This document shows, one piece after another, positions 1 through 7,737 of a stretch of 17,774 bases of DNA; position 1 is the stretch's first letter; each line of letters begins with the position of its first letter. This DNA is from CAIPSZ01 sp038065015 (GTDB lineage: Bacteria; Patescibacteriota; Patescibacteriia; PEXW01): positions 1 to 17,774 of the forward strand of contig JBBTRU010000011.1 in NCBI GenBank assembly GCA_038065015.1, written 5' to 3'. Under the pieces are notes generated by a model. It saw nothing but the letters and a program-made list of their open reading frames with translations. It did not search any database and was not told where the DNA came from. The translations under genes and the position numbers were made by a program.

Positions 1-604
1 CGACATCAGCCGAGGCCAACTTCAAGCCTTGGTTTTCGATGTATGCTTGGAGTGTGTGGAGGTCGGTGGGCGGGCAGGTCATGGTCACGCCTTCCACATC
101 ATCCTGCACGTCGTCCGCGCCGGCTTCGATTGCGGCTAGCTCAAGTGTGTCCTTATCTTTGCCAATGAGCTGGTCGGCCGCAATGCGGATAACGCCTTTG
201 CTGGTGAATTGCCAGGCCACGCTATGCTCGCTGCCCAGGTGGCCGCCGCGTTTGGTCAGCAGCGTGCGCAACTCGGTAACTGTGCGGTTTCGATTGTCCG
301 TAATAGTCTGGATGACGAGGGCTACACCGCCCGGACCAAAACCTTCGTACGTCACTTCTTCAATTTGCTTGCCGTCCGTGCCCGCGCCTTTGGCAACCGC
401 GCGATCAATGTTGTCCTTTGGTAAACTCGCGGCTTTGGCTTTTTCAATTGCCAAGCGTAAACGGAAATTCATGGCCGCGTCTGGCCCGCCGAGTCGAGCA
501 GCAACCGTGATGGCATGGCCGAGTTTGGTAAAGACCTGGCTCCGCCGCGCATCGGTAACACCCTTGGCTCGTTTGATGACTGACCACTTGGAATGTCCAG
601 ACAT
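1..604 (-). CDS. yebC: YebC/PmpR family protein (TACO1-like), 3' end cut by the window
   Basis: The frame read leftward from ATG at 604 begins MSGHSKWSVIKRAKG, the hallmark N-terminus of the YebC/TACO1 family, followed by FTKLGHAITVAAR and the family signature around MNFRLRLAIEKAKA, LPKDNIDRA and YEGFGPGGVA. About 201 residues are visible and there is no stop before position 1, so roughly the last 40 residues of a typical 240-250 residue protein lie outside. Family members act as transcriptional regulators or, as shown more recently for some, help ribosomes through stalling motifs such as polyproline; which applies here cannot be seen. The start is fixed by the conserved first residues. There is no good Shine-Dalgarno sequence, but a near-consensus promoter lies about 37 bases upstream, so it is probably transcribed on its own or as the first gene of an operon running off the left edge. 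Confidence 0.95.
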   Translation of the reverse strand, partial: MSGHSKWSVIKRAKGVTDARRSQVFTKLGHAITVAARLGGPDAAMNFRLRLAIEKAKAASLPKDNIDRAVAKGAGTDGKQIEEVTYEGFGPGGVALVIQTITDNRNRTVTELRTLLTKRGGHLGSEHSVAWQFTSKGVIRIAADQLIGKDKDTLELAAIEAGADDVQDDVEGVTMTCPPTDLHTLQAYIENQGLKLASADV

Positions 605-640
605 ATGCAGCAACAGGAAAATTCCCCCCAAAGTGTATAG

Positions 641-669
641 ATTATAAAATAATATATGCTCTTGGTCAA
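641..669 (-). promoter_or_regulatory. sigma70-type promoter for yebC
   Basis: Read on the minus strand, TTGACC (664-669) is followed after exactly 17 bases by a perfect TATAAT (641-646). Transcription would start near 634, giving a leader of about 30 bases before the yebC ATG at 604. The -35 box sits 7 bp from the edge of the palindromic element at 677-805. Confidence 0.85.
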
Positions 670-676
670 TGCATCA

Positions 677-805
677 TTGTCATTGCGAGCCCCAAGTACT
701 CGCGGGGCGAAGCAATCTCTCGGGCTACGTGACAAGCTTTACGTGTTGCGTGCACCTTGATACAACGAGGTTGCTTCGGGCCGGGTACGTCCCTCGCAAT
801 GACAA
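677..805. repeat. 129-bp palindromic intergenic element with 13-bp perfect terminal inverted repeats
   Basis: The left end TTGTCATTGCGAG (677-689) is matched perfectly in inverse at 793-805. Inside, the GAAGCAATCTC-like segment near 709-719 is matched by GAGGTTGCTTC near 769-779, so both arms are imperfect inverted copies of one unit. The left arm has its own small hairpin (GCCCC...GGGGC). The arrangement resembles the non-coding 'CATTGCGAG...GAAGCAATCTC' palindromes scattered between genes in many bacterial genomes. No coding potential or clear target-site duplication is visible. It fills most of the gap between the divergent genes yebC and the isomerase. Confidence 0.75.
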
Positions 806-867
806 GAGGTTAGCTTGCACAATTTTTCGACCCGCGCTAGGGTGGGAGCAGACAAAAAACTTTCCAC

Positions 868-1929
868 ATGCCTACACCTTTCCCCGCGCTCCTCAACCGT
901 CTCGATCCGCAAGACGTGTTCGGGTCTGTCCAGCGCTTCGCACGTCAGGGCCGTCAGGCTGTGGCCGATTTGCGTACCCTGAAGTTCCCGAAACTGCGCG
1001 GGAAAGTGGATGCGATCGTCCTCGCGGGTATGGGCGGGAGTGCTTTAGGGGCGCATATCATCCAAACAGCGTGCAGCCAGGAGCTGCGCGTGCCTTTGGT
1101 AATTGTGAATGACTATACGTTGCCAGCCTGGGTAGGTCGTCGGACGCTGGTCATTCTCGCAAGCTACTCTGGGACCACAGAGGAGACGCTTACTGCCTGG
1201 CCACACGCCAAGAAGTCTGGGGCAAAGATTGCAGTCATTGCCGCGGGCGGAAATTTGGGTCGCATAGCGCGCAGCAACAAGCTTCCCGCGTACATTTTCA
1301 ACCCTATTGAGAATCCATCCAAGCAGCCGCGCCTCGGCCTGGGCTACGCGGTGTTCGGTTTGCTCGGCATGCTGCGGAAGATGGGCTTGCTGGACATTAC
1401 GCCGAACGCCATTGAAGAAGCCCTGGAAGTCGCCAGCCGAACAGTACGCCGTACAGACTTACGTTCAGGTACAAGTCCAATCGTAAAACTTACCGCCAGC
1501 CTGAAAGGTCGTGCCGTCTACGTTGTCGCTGCCGAGCACCTCGTTGGCGCGGCGCATGCCATGTCGAACCAACTCAACGAGACAGCCAAAACCGTTGCTA
1601 CGTACTTCGCAATTCCGGAACTCAACCACCACCTCATGGAAGGTCTGGGCAATCCCAAGCAGAATGTTCGGCGCACAACCTTCCTTTTTCTGCAATCCAG
1701 CTTGTACAGTCCGCGCATCCAGAAGCGCTTTCGTCTCACCGCTGAAGTTGTGCAGAAGAATGGTGCGAAAGTCCTCCCCGTTCGCCTCACCAGCCGCACC
1801 CGCTTATCGCAAGCCATTGAAGCACTCGTATTGGGCGGCGCGCTGACGCTCGGCCTTGGCTTGCGCTACCACGTGAATCCGGCGGAGATTTGGTGGGTAA
1901 ATTATTTCAAGAACAAACTCGGAAAATGA
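868..1929 (+). CDS. Bifunctional phosphoglucose/phosphomannose isomerase family protein (SIS domains)
   Basis: The 353-residue protein has the layout of the archaeal/bacterial bifunctional PGI/PMI family, which interconverts fructose-6-phosphate with glucose-6-phosphate and mannose-6-phosphate in the cytoplasm. The first SIS domain shows GMGGSALG (54-61) and the sugar-phosphate binding SYSGTTEET (99-107). The second half carries NQLNETAK (Glu238) and ELNHH (His254/255), which match the family's catalytic Glu and His region, and the C-terminus ends with lysines (348, 350) where the family's catalytic lysine is expected. Length is normal for the family. The ATG at 868 is chosen because homology starts soon after; only a weak, distant purine tract lies upstream. 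A weak promoter-like pair (TTGCAC at 815, TAGGGT at 838, 17-bp spacing) is possible. Standalone gene, closed by a repeat structure and a terminator. Actual substrate preference cannot be read from sequence. Confidence 0.88.
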   Translation: MPTPFPALLNRLDPQDVFGSVQRFARQGRQAVADLRTLKFPKLRGKVDAIVLAGMGGSALGAHIIQTACSQELRVPLVIVNDYTLPAWVGRRTLVILASYSGTTEETLTAWPHAKKSGAKIAVIAAGGNLGRIARSNKLPAYIFNPIENPSKQPRLGLGYAVFGLLGMLRKMGLLDITPNAIEEALEVASRTVRRTDLRSGTSPIVKLTASLKGRAVYVVAAEHLVGAAHAMSNQLNETAKTVATYFAIPELNHHLMEGLGNPKQNVRRTTFLFLQSSLYSPRIQKRFRLTAEVVQKNGAKVLPVRLTSRTRLSQAIEALVLGGALTLGLGLRYHVNPAEIWWVNYFKNKLGK

Positions 1930-1990
1930 GGGTAGGCTGGGCTTTTATGCCCAGCCGATACTTGCCGAGGCATGAAAGCCTCGGCTACCC
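1930..1990. repeat. REP-pair (BIME-like) inverted structure, three-way-junction fold
   Basis: Immediately after the isomerase stop, an outer stem GGGTA (1930-1934)/TACCC (1986-1990) encloses two 8-bp hairpins: GGCTGGGC/GCCCAGCC (1935-1942 with 1949-1956, loop TTTTAT) and GCCGAGGC/GCCTCGGC (1964-1971 with 1978-1985, loop ATGAAA). The right half, read in reverse complement, is a diverged copy of the left half (GGGTAG, G/C stem, TTTYAT loop), as in pairs of inverted REP units. It could shield mRNA 3' ends or assist termination. Confidence 0.65.
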
Positions 1991-2024
1991 ACCCTGGGAA
2001 TATAATTGAATAAGATAAAAGCAG

Positions 2025-2063
2025 AACGCCTCCGGATGCCCATGCTTGGTCCGGAGGTGTTTT
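2025..2063 (+). terminator. Rho-independent terminator downstream of the isomerase gene
   Basis: AACGCCTCCGGA (2025-2036) pairs with TCCGGAGGTGTT (2050-2061), a 12-bp stem with a single G-U wobble and a 13-base loop, running into T-rich sequence up to 2063. It isolates the isomerase gene from the operon starting at 2145. Confidence 0.75.
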
Positions 2064-2132
2064 GTGATTAGGGGTAAAGTTTGACCGGCACAACAGTTGT
2101 GCAGATACAACGTCAGTAAAGGTGAAAACCGC

Positions 2133-2138
2133 TATACT
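2133..2138 (+). promoter_or_regulatory. -10 element (TATACT) of a probable leaderless transcript
   Basis: TATACT ends 6 bases before the ATG at 2145, which places the expected transcription start at or within a base or so of the start codon. No convincing -35 box is present at 16-18 bp spacing. The same TAnACT, six bases, ATG arrangement recurs at the DUF2079 gene (9649), which supports it. Confidence 0.5.
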
Positions 2139-2144
2139 ACACCC

Positions 2145-3749
2145 ATGTCTACCTCCTGGCGTGAACACGCGACAGTCCTTACGTTGTTTGTCACATTCAT
2201 TGTGTCGTTTGCCGTGTTTTTGGCCCTGCAAGCGCACCCGGTATTCGCCGATCCAGACTCTTTCTACCACGCGCGTATGGGCGTGCTTACTGCCGAGCAG
2301 GGCGCAGTGCGAGATTTTCCCTGGCTGCCATACACGACACTCGGCCAGCACTACATCGACCAGCACTGGCTGTACCACGTCCTGCTCGTGCCTTTTGTGA
2401 CGCTTATGGATCCGCTGGCGGGGATAAAGCTGGCAACCGTGTTCTTCGCTGCACTGCTCATCACTACCGTGGTGTGGTTTCTCATGCGGCAAGGGGTCCG
2501 GCACGCCTGGATTTGGGGCGCAGTGCTTTTGGCGGCTACGCCTTTCACTTTTCGAATGAGCCTGGCCAAGGCACCGAGTCTTTCATTGGCTACCCTTATC
2601 ATTGGGATTTTTCTGCTCTTCAACGGCAAGCGCTGGGCGAGCTTCATCCTGGCGTGGTTCTTTGTGCTGCTCTACGGCGGGTTCTTCGTGCTCATTGCCG
2701 CGGCCGGCATTTACCTGGCGGTGAGCATGGCGTTTGATCTGGTACAGCACCTGTGGAGCTTCCGTGCGCGCGTCCATGATTTCGTCCATTCACCCTGGTG
2801 GCGGTGGCGCGGTTTTGTACAGTACCGGCCGCTGCAGGTCTTCGGGTGCGTGCTTGGCGGCGCGGCGGTGGGTACGGTGGCAAATCCGTTTTTTCCAAAT
2901 ACGTTCAATTTTCTCTGGGAGCAGGCAATCCAGATTGGCGTGGTGAATTTTCGCAACGTCATTGGCGTGGGCGGGGAGTGGTACCCGTACAATATTTCGG
3001 AGTTCATCGGCAACAACGTGGTGGTTATTATTCCCTTTGTGGTTGCTTTCATTCTGGCGTTCGTTCGCATCCGCCGCACGACGAATCGAAGCTGGACGTT
3101 GGTAGTGCTCGCGGCATTCTTTATCGCGTTCACGTTAAAGTCGCGTCGCTACGTGGAGTACGCCGTGCCATTTATTGCGCTGGCCGGCGCAACATTGCTC
3201 GCCGACGTGTTGGGGCGGCGGGATTGGCTAACCATCAAAGATTTTGTGCGCGAAGCCTGGCAGCGACGCCGCGTTGTGACTATTTTGGTGGCGCTGTACG
3301 TAGTAGTAAGCGTGCCGTACATTATCGCGCGGGACCAGCGGACGAACTACCGCAACCTCACCCAAGGCGTGAATGCCATGCACTTCCAGGCCTCGGCCAC
3401 CTGGCTGGCGCAGCACTCGCAAAAAGGGGATGTGGTGTTCCATAGCGATTGGGATGACTTCCCCGTGCTTTTCTATTATGATACAACCAACGCGTACATC
3501 GCCGGTCTGGACCCGACCTTCCTGTACCGGCAAGATCAAGAGCGGTACTGGGCATGGGCAAAGACCACCCTGGGTGAACGGCGGGATAATCTTGCCGAAG
3601 CCTTCGACCTCTTCCAGACCAAGTGGATTCTCGTGGAGAAAGACCACACTGCAATGAACCTGAATGTGCGCGTCGTGCCGGGCGTGACCCTGGCGTACGA
3701 AGACAGCGAAGTCTGGATTTATTCGTGGCCTAACCCCGCAGCGCAATGA
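2145..3749 (+). CDS. STT3-like GT-C membrane protein (putative lipid-linked-sugar glycosyltransferase)
   Basis: This 534-residue polytopic membrane protein begins with a transmembrane helix (about 9-28) followed by the loop motif DPDSFYHAR (36-44), the position and style of the acidic catalytic loop of STT3/PglB/AglB oligosaccharyltransferases and other GT-C enzymes. Many hydrophobic helices follow to about residue 400. The C-terminal soluble part contains HSDWDDFPVLFYY (433-445), which sits where STT3 proteins carry WWDYG, but with a different sequence. By inference it transfers sugars from a lipid carrier on the outer face of the membrane; acceptor and sugar are unknown. The ATG at 2145 is preferred over an upstream in-frame TTG at 2097 because the hydrophobic N-terminus starts there and a -10 box lies just before it. 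Its stop overlaps the next gene's start (ATGA), so the two are translationally coupled. Confidence 0.7.
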   Translation: MSTSWREHATVLTLFVTFIVSFAVFLALQAHPVFADPDSFYHARMGVLTAEQGAVRDFPWLPYTTLGQHYIDQHWLYHVLLVPFVTLMDPLAGIKLATVFFAALLITTVVWFLMRQGVRHAWIWGAVLLAATPFTFRMSLAKAPSLSLATLIIGIFLLFNGKRWASFILAWFFVLLYGGFFVLIAAAGIYLAVSMAFDLVQHLWSFRARVHDFVHSPWWRWRGFVQYRPLQVFGCVLGGAAVGTVANPFFPNTFNFLWEQAIQIGVVNFRNVIGVGGEWYPYNISEFIGNNVVVIIPFVVAFILAFVRIRRTTNRSWTLVVLAAFFIAFTLKSRRYVEYAVPFIALAGATLLADVLGRRDWLTIKDFVREAWQRRRVVTILVALYVVVSVPYIIARDQRTNYRNLTQGVNAMHFQASATWLAQHSQKGDVVFHSDWDDFPVLFYYDTTNAYIAGLDPTFLYRQDQERYWAWAKTTLGERRDNLAEAFDLFQTKWILVEKDHTAMNLNVRVVPGVTLAYEDSEVWIYSWPNPAAQ

Positions 3750-4366
3750 TGAATGCACCGCACATAACGAAGCCCGAAGAAGACTTTCGGGGCAAGTACG
3801 AATCGAAGAACCCAATTATGCAAATGTTCTTGCGGAACTTTTTTACCACACTCCACCAGCTTATTCCTGCGGATGTAAAGAGCGCGCTGGAAGTCGGCTG
3901 TGGCGAAGGTTATTCAACGCAAAAGCTTCGAGCATTTTTACCCAATGCCCAGTTGCACGCGTCCGACGTGACGTCGGCGTTGGTCGAGCTCACCAAGCAG
4001 AGTAATCCGACAGTAGCGTGCAGTGTAGAGTCGATTTACCAACTGGAACATCCGGATGCGAGCGTTGACCTTGTCCTCGCTTTGGAGGTACTCGAGCACC
4101 TGGATCGACCACTGGACGCGCTCAAGGAGCTTGCCCGCGTTACCAGAAAGTGGGCGATTATCAGCGTGCCCAACGAGCCGCTGTGGCGCGTTATGAACCT
4201 GGCGAGGGGGACGTACGTGCGCGGGTGGGGGAACACGCCGGGCCACATTAACCACTGGACGCCGTGGGGCTTCCGGCGTTTTGTCGGGCAAGAATTCGTC
4301 GTCCGTACGGGCAAGCAGCCGATTCCGTGGACCATGCTGCTGGTGGAGAAGCATTCAGGCAGATAA
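3746..4366 (+). CDS. Class I SAM-dependent methyltransferase
   Basis: The 206-residue protein has the class I methyltransferase fold signatures: motif I EVGCGEG (49-55) binding S-adenosylmethionine, an acidic residue at the end of strand 2 (SDV, about 73-75), and the motif LVLALEVLEHLDRP (109-122) typical of the Methyltransf_11 group. A later stretch with VPNEPLWRVM and WGNTPGHINHWT (162-172) suggests a small-molecule or glycan/lipid acceptor rather than DNA or RNA, but the acceptor is not known. It overlaps the STT3-like gene by 4 bp (a second ATG follows directly at 3749) and is followed after 6 bp by a membrane-protein gene. The natural inference is methylation of a sugar or lipid-linked intermediate handled by the neighbouring membrane proteins. 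Cytoplasmic, no signal peptide. Confidence 0.85.
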   Translation: MMNAPHITKPEEDFRGKYESKNPIMQMFLRNFFTTLHQLIPADVKSALEVGCGEGYSTQKLRAFLPNAQLHASDVTSALVELTKQSNPTVACSVESIYQLEHPDASVDLVLALEVLEHLDRPLDALKELARVTRKWAIISVPNEPLWRVMNLARGTYVRGWGNTPGHINHWTPWGFRRFVGQEFVVRTGKQPIPWTMLLVEKHSGR

Positions 4367-4372
4367 TACGGC

Positions 4373-6034
4373 ATGGCGAGCGCGCTGCCATTGTTACAAC
4401 GAACAGAGTACCGTTTCATTTTTTTTGGAGCGCTGGCGCTCATTCTCCTTACCAGCTTGCCGCTTCTCATTGGCGTGGCACGTTTACCACCGGGCCAGAG
4501 CTTCATTGGTTTTGGGCCAGCCATACGTACCGACAATGCAATTTACCTTTCATACGTAGAGCAGGCCAAGGCCGAAGGCGCGGTATTTTTTCGTAATGCC
4601 TTTAACCCCGCTACGTCAAGGCAGGCATTCTTCGAGCCACTCTGGGCAGTCGTGGGTTTTGCGGCAGGAGTGTTTCACCTGCCACCCGTCCTGGCATTTC
4701 ACGTAGCACGTGCACTGGCAATCTTCCCCCTGGCCTTTGCACTCTACTTTTTTGTAGCGACAATTTCTGAAAACCGGCCTACGCGCGCCATTGCGTTTCT
4801 CCTGGGTCTCTTTGGTTCTGGCATAGGATTGTACCTCGTACCCTTTGCCGAGCATTTGCCACGATTTTTCAGCCATGGGCAATATGCCTACCCACTCCCC
4901 ATTGATGTTATTCTGCCCCAGGCGACCACCTTTCAGGTTGCCGCGCATTCACCATTATTTGTTCTATCGCTTACGCTCATCTTGCTGATTTTCGCATTGC
5001 TCATACTTGATGAGCGAAAGTTAGGTTCTATACCGCTCCACATTTTCGCTGGACTCATGTTCATTTTGGCATTACTTCATCCATATGATGCGCCGCTCAT
5101 CTTGGCCTGCGCCGGCGTTCTCGCGGTGGTGCGAGCAGTGCGCGAACGCGGCTACCGTGGTGCGTACGTGCGCCGCGCCGTACAACGCCTCGCGGCAATG
5201 AGTGGCGTTGCGTTTGTGGCGCTTTTGTATTTTGCCGCCGTGTATTTTATCGACAGTGGGATGGCCGGCTGGGCGCAGCAAAACGTGACGCCGAGCCCGC
5301 CTTTTGTCGCGCTCCTCCTTACTTTTGGTATCTTACTAGGCGTTGCGGTCACCGCCGGCATTGTGCACTGGCGAAAATGGCAAAGCGAATATGCTTTGCT
5401 CATCATTTGGCCAGTGGTTGCATTGGTGCTGGCCTACGCGCCGTTGCAAATTCAAGTTCGGTTCTTAAGTGGATTTACAATCATCCTGGCGGTACTTGCG
5501 GCTTTTCTACTCGCACCTTTCTGGGAGCGATTTCGTGTGCAAATAATGCGCTTAAGATGGTTGGGCCTTTTCGGGATGTTGACCGCTGGTATTATCCTCT
5601 TTGCCCCAACGACATTACTCAACACCGCAGAGCCATTTATCGGCGGGCAGTCGCGGTGGAGTTTTCGTTTGCCTTACCAATATCCCAGCCCAACGCTCCA
5701 GGCCATGGATTGGCTGCGAGATCGGCCCGCCGGCCTAACCTTGAGCTCGGATTTTACCAGTTTCGTACTGACCTCGCGAACGCTCCGTTCGACCTTTCTT
5801 TCGGATGGCAGCCAGACACCGCAGTATGCCGAGAAGCTCGCCGAACTCGGGGCGGTATTTACCCGCACCTGGGAGCCCGCAGCCGTCACCGACTTCCTGC
5901 ACCGCCACGCTATTCGGTACGTCTTCTGGACGGCTCGGGAAGAAAAATTTTTCGACGGCTTTACCCCCGATAAGTTGCCGAACTGTACGGTGCAATACAC
6001 AACGGCCACCGCGCGGGTGTACCAGTGCACCTAG
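4373..6034 (+). CDS. Large polytopic membrane protein, GT-C-like (paralogue 1 of tandem pair)
   Basis: The 553-residue protein starts with a hydrophobic helix (about 14-34), then a loop with TDNAIYLSYVEQA (53-65), a position equivalent to the acidic catalytic loop of GT-C glycosyltransferases, then roughly ten hydrophobic segments and a soluble C-terminal region from about residue 430. The C-terminal region includes AMDWLRDRPAG, SRTLRSTFLSDGSQTPQY and IRYVFWTAREE, of the kind seen in uncharacterised bacterial membrane proteins related to the PMT/ArnT superfamily. It is collinear with the next gene: same length, with the loop motif at identical residue numbers. A role in envelope glycan or glycolipid synthesis is inferred from fold and context only; no catalytic activity is proven. 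It starts 6 bp after the methyltransferase stop, without a strong Shine-Dalgarno sequence, and is probably read from the same mRNA. Confidence 0.7.
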   Translation: MASALPLLQRTEYRFIFFGALALILLTSLPLLIGVARLPPGQSFIGFGPAIRTDNAIYLSYVEQAKAEGAVFFRNAFNPATSRQAFFEPLWAVVGFAAGVFHLPPVLAFHVARALAIFPLAFALYFFVATISENRPTRAIAFLLGLFGSGIGLYLVPFAEHLPRFFSHGQYAYPLPIDVILPQATTFQVAAHSPLFVLSLTLILLIFALLILDERKLGSIPLHIFAGLMFILALLHPYDAPLILACAGVLAVVRAVRERGYRGAYVRRAVQRLAAMSGVAFVALLYFAAVYFIDSGMAGWAQQNVTPSPPFVALLLTFGILLGVAVTAGIVHWRKWQSEYALLIIWPVVALVLAYAPLQIQVRFLSGFTIILAVLAAFLLAPFWERFRVQIMRLRWLGLFGMLTAGIILFAPTTLLNTAEPFIGGQSRWSFRLPYQYPSPTLQAMDWLRDRPAGLTLSSDFTSFVLTSRTLRSTFLSDGSQTPQYAEKLAELGAVFTRTWEPAAVTDFLHRHAIRYVFWTAREEKFFDGFTPDKLPNCTVQYTTATARVYQCT

Positions 6035-6075
6035 CTTCAACGCCAAGCAATTCTGCTGTAGAGTAGGGGTACGTT

Positions 6076-7737
6076 ATGCCAATCCTCCCATCCATACCGC
6101 GAGAAGAGCGACGCTTCTTTCGAGTCGCGATGCTCATCATCATCCTGTCGCTCGTTATCCCGCCGCTCATTGGCGTGGTGCGTTCAGTTACGGGTCCGGC
6201 CACGTTGATTGGTTTGAGCACGCAGGCTCTAAGTGATTCGGAAGTTTACTACTCCATGATGGAGCAGGCGCGGACGAGCGGGCATACTTTCATGGTGAAC
6301 GCGTTTACGCCCGAGGCGCAAGCGCCCTCACTCTTCAGCCCGCTCTGGGCGCTCTTGGGGTTACTGGCCGGTGTCCTCCACGCGCCAAATCCGCTTATCT
6401 TCCACCTGGCCCGCCTGGCCATGGTGGCGCTTTTTTGCTGGACTGCCTACCGCGTGCTCATCTTGCTGAACACCAGCCGCCGTCAGCGGAAGTTCGCCTT
6501 TGGCTTCCTCGTACTCGCCGGCGGCATCGGGCCGTACGTTGCACCATTCGTGCGCATCCTCTCGGACAGTGACTTCCTGCGCTTCTACCCCGTAGATTTA
6601 TGGGTGTCCGAAGGCTTCACCTACCTCACTTTTCTCCACTCACCACTTTTCATTGGTTCGCAACTTCTACTATTGGCAGCCTTTGCTTTTGCGCTTATTA
6701 ATGCTCGTACGCCGGGCCGGGTGCCGACGCACATTTTTGCCGCTATTGCCGTCATTCTCGCTACTATCCACACCTACGATCTCATCACCTTGTTCGTCAT
6801 CCTGGCCGCTTTCAGTGTCGTGCGGGTTATCCGAGATCCGCTGTTCACCCCCGCGTTGCTCAAGCAGGATATTCGACGTCTTGTCTGGATGGGCTTGTCG
6901 GCGCTACCTATTGTCATTACCATGCTGGTCGGCTTTGCGATCGAGCCGGCCATGGGTGGTTGGGCCAAGCAGAATATCACTCTCTCACCGCCCATCTGGG
7001 GCTACCTCATCGGGTACGGCTTCCTCCTGGTCCTGGCGGGTTGGGGGTGGGCAGTGCTGCGACGTCAACGCGATACAACCAGCCTGCTCTTAATGACCTG
7101 GGGGTTAACGCAAGCATTGCTCTTGTACTTTCCTGTACAGTTCCAGCGTCGTTTTACCAATGCATTCCACATTATTTTGGCAATCCTGGCCAGTTTTGCC
7201 GTGGAGCGCTTCTTCGCCTGGACCAACCGCCAAGCAAAGCAAAGACGTTTTCTCTGGCGGGTAGCGGCGGCATGGTCGCTGCCGCTAGTACTCTGCGTTT
7301 CCACGCTGTACGCATTCGGCCATGACGTGCGGGATTACTGGACCACTGACAAGCCCGAAAGCGGGTACTTGTACATTAGCGATGGCACAGCGGCGGCCAT
7401 GGCTTGGTTGCGCGACCAGCCGCCGGGCATTACCACGGGGGCCATCTACACCAACTACCTGCTCACCGGCCGCACCCTCCGCACTCCCTACGTTGCTCAC
7501 GGGCACCAGACCGTGCAGTACCACGGGAAACGTGATGTACTGAATGGTGCTTTGGAGAGCGGCGATGGGGCACGCGTTGCCACGTTTTTGCGCGAAGCAA
7601 ACATTCGCTACGTCCTCTGGACGCCGCGAGAGATTGAACGTTACCCAAAGTACGCCCCTGCCAGTGCAGACTACTTACGCAAAGTGTACGACAACGGCGT
7701 GGCCCAGGTGTTTGAGATCATTCCCCCGACGTCGTAA
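6076..7737 (+). CDS. Large polytopic membrane protein, GT-C-like (paralogue 2 of tandem pair)
   Basis: Also 553 residues, and clearly homologous to the gene before it: SDSEVYYSMMEQA (53-65) matches TDNAIYLSYVEQA, GGWAKQNITLSPP matches AGWAQQNVTPSPP, and AMAWLRDQPPG with GRTLRTPYVAHGHQTVQY matches the C-terminal region. It has an N-terminal helix (about 16-36), about ten further hydrophobic stretches and a soluble C-terminal domain. The acidic loop residues are shifted in identity (Asp54 with Glu56, versus Asp54 alone), so substrate may differ. AGGGG lies about 8 bases before the ATG and is a reasonable ribosome binding site; a weak internal promoter (TTCAAC, 17 bp, TAGAGT at 6059) is possible. 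The 3' end overlaps the convergent DUF2079 gene by 20 bp. Function beyond a GT-C-like membrane enzyme is unknown. Confidence 0.7.
   Translation: MPILPSIPREERRFFRVAMLIIILSLVIPPLIGVVRSVTGPATLIGLSTQALSDSEVYYSMMEQARTSGHTFMVNAFTPEAQAPSLFSPLWALLGLLAGVLHAPNPLIFHLARLAMVALFCWTAYRVLILLNTSRRQRKFAFGFLVLAGGIGPYVAPFVRILSDSDFLRFYPVDLWVSEGFTYLTFLHSPLFIGSQLLLLAAFAFALINARTPGRVPTHIFAAIAVILATIHTYDLITLFVILAAFSVVRVIRDPLFTPALLKQDIRRLVWMGLSALPIVITMLVGFAIEPAMGGWAKQNITLSPPIWGYLIGYGFLLVLAGWGWAVLRRQRDTTSLLLMTWGLTQALLLYFPVQFQRRFTNAFHIILAILASFAVERFFAWTNRQAKQRRFLWRVAAAWSLPLVLCVSTLYAFGHDVRDYWTTDKPESGYLYISDGTAAAMAWLRDQPPGITTGAIYTNYLLTGRTLRTPYVAHGHQTVQYHGKRDVLNGALESGDGARVATFLREANIRYVLWTPREIERYPKYAPASADYLRKVYDNGVAQVFEIIPPTS

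Noticed and set aside
815..843. Possible promoter for the isomerase gene (TTGCAC, 17 bp, TAGGGT)
   Set aside because: Only three of six bases match at each box, so it is mentioned but not called.
2097..2144. Longer start (TTG at 2097) for the STT3-like protein
   Set aside because: The extra residues are not hydrophobic or conserved-looking, there is no suitable Shine-Dalgarno sequence, and a -10 box inside this stretch points to the ATG at 2145.
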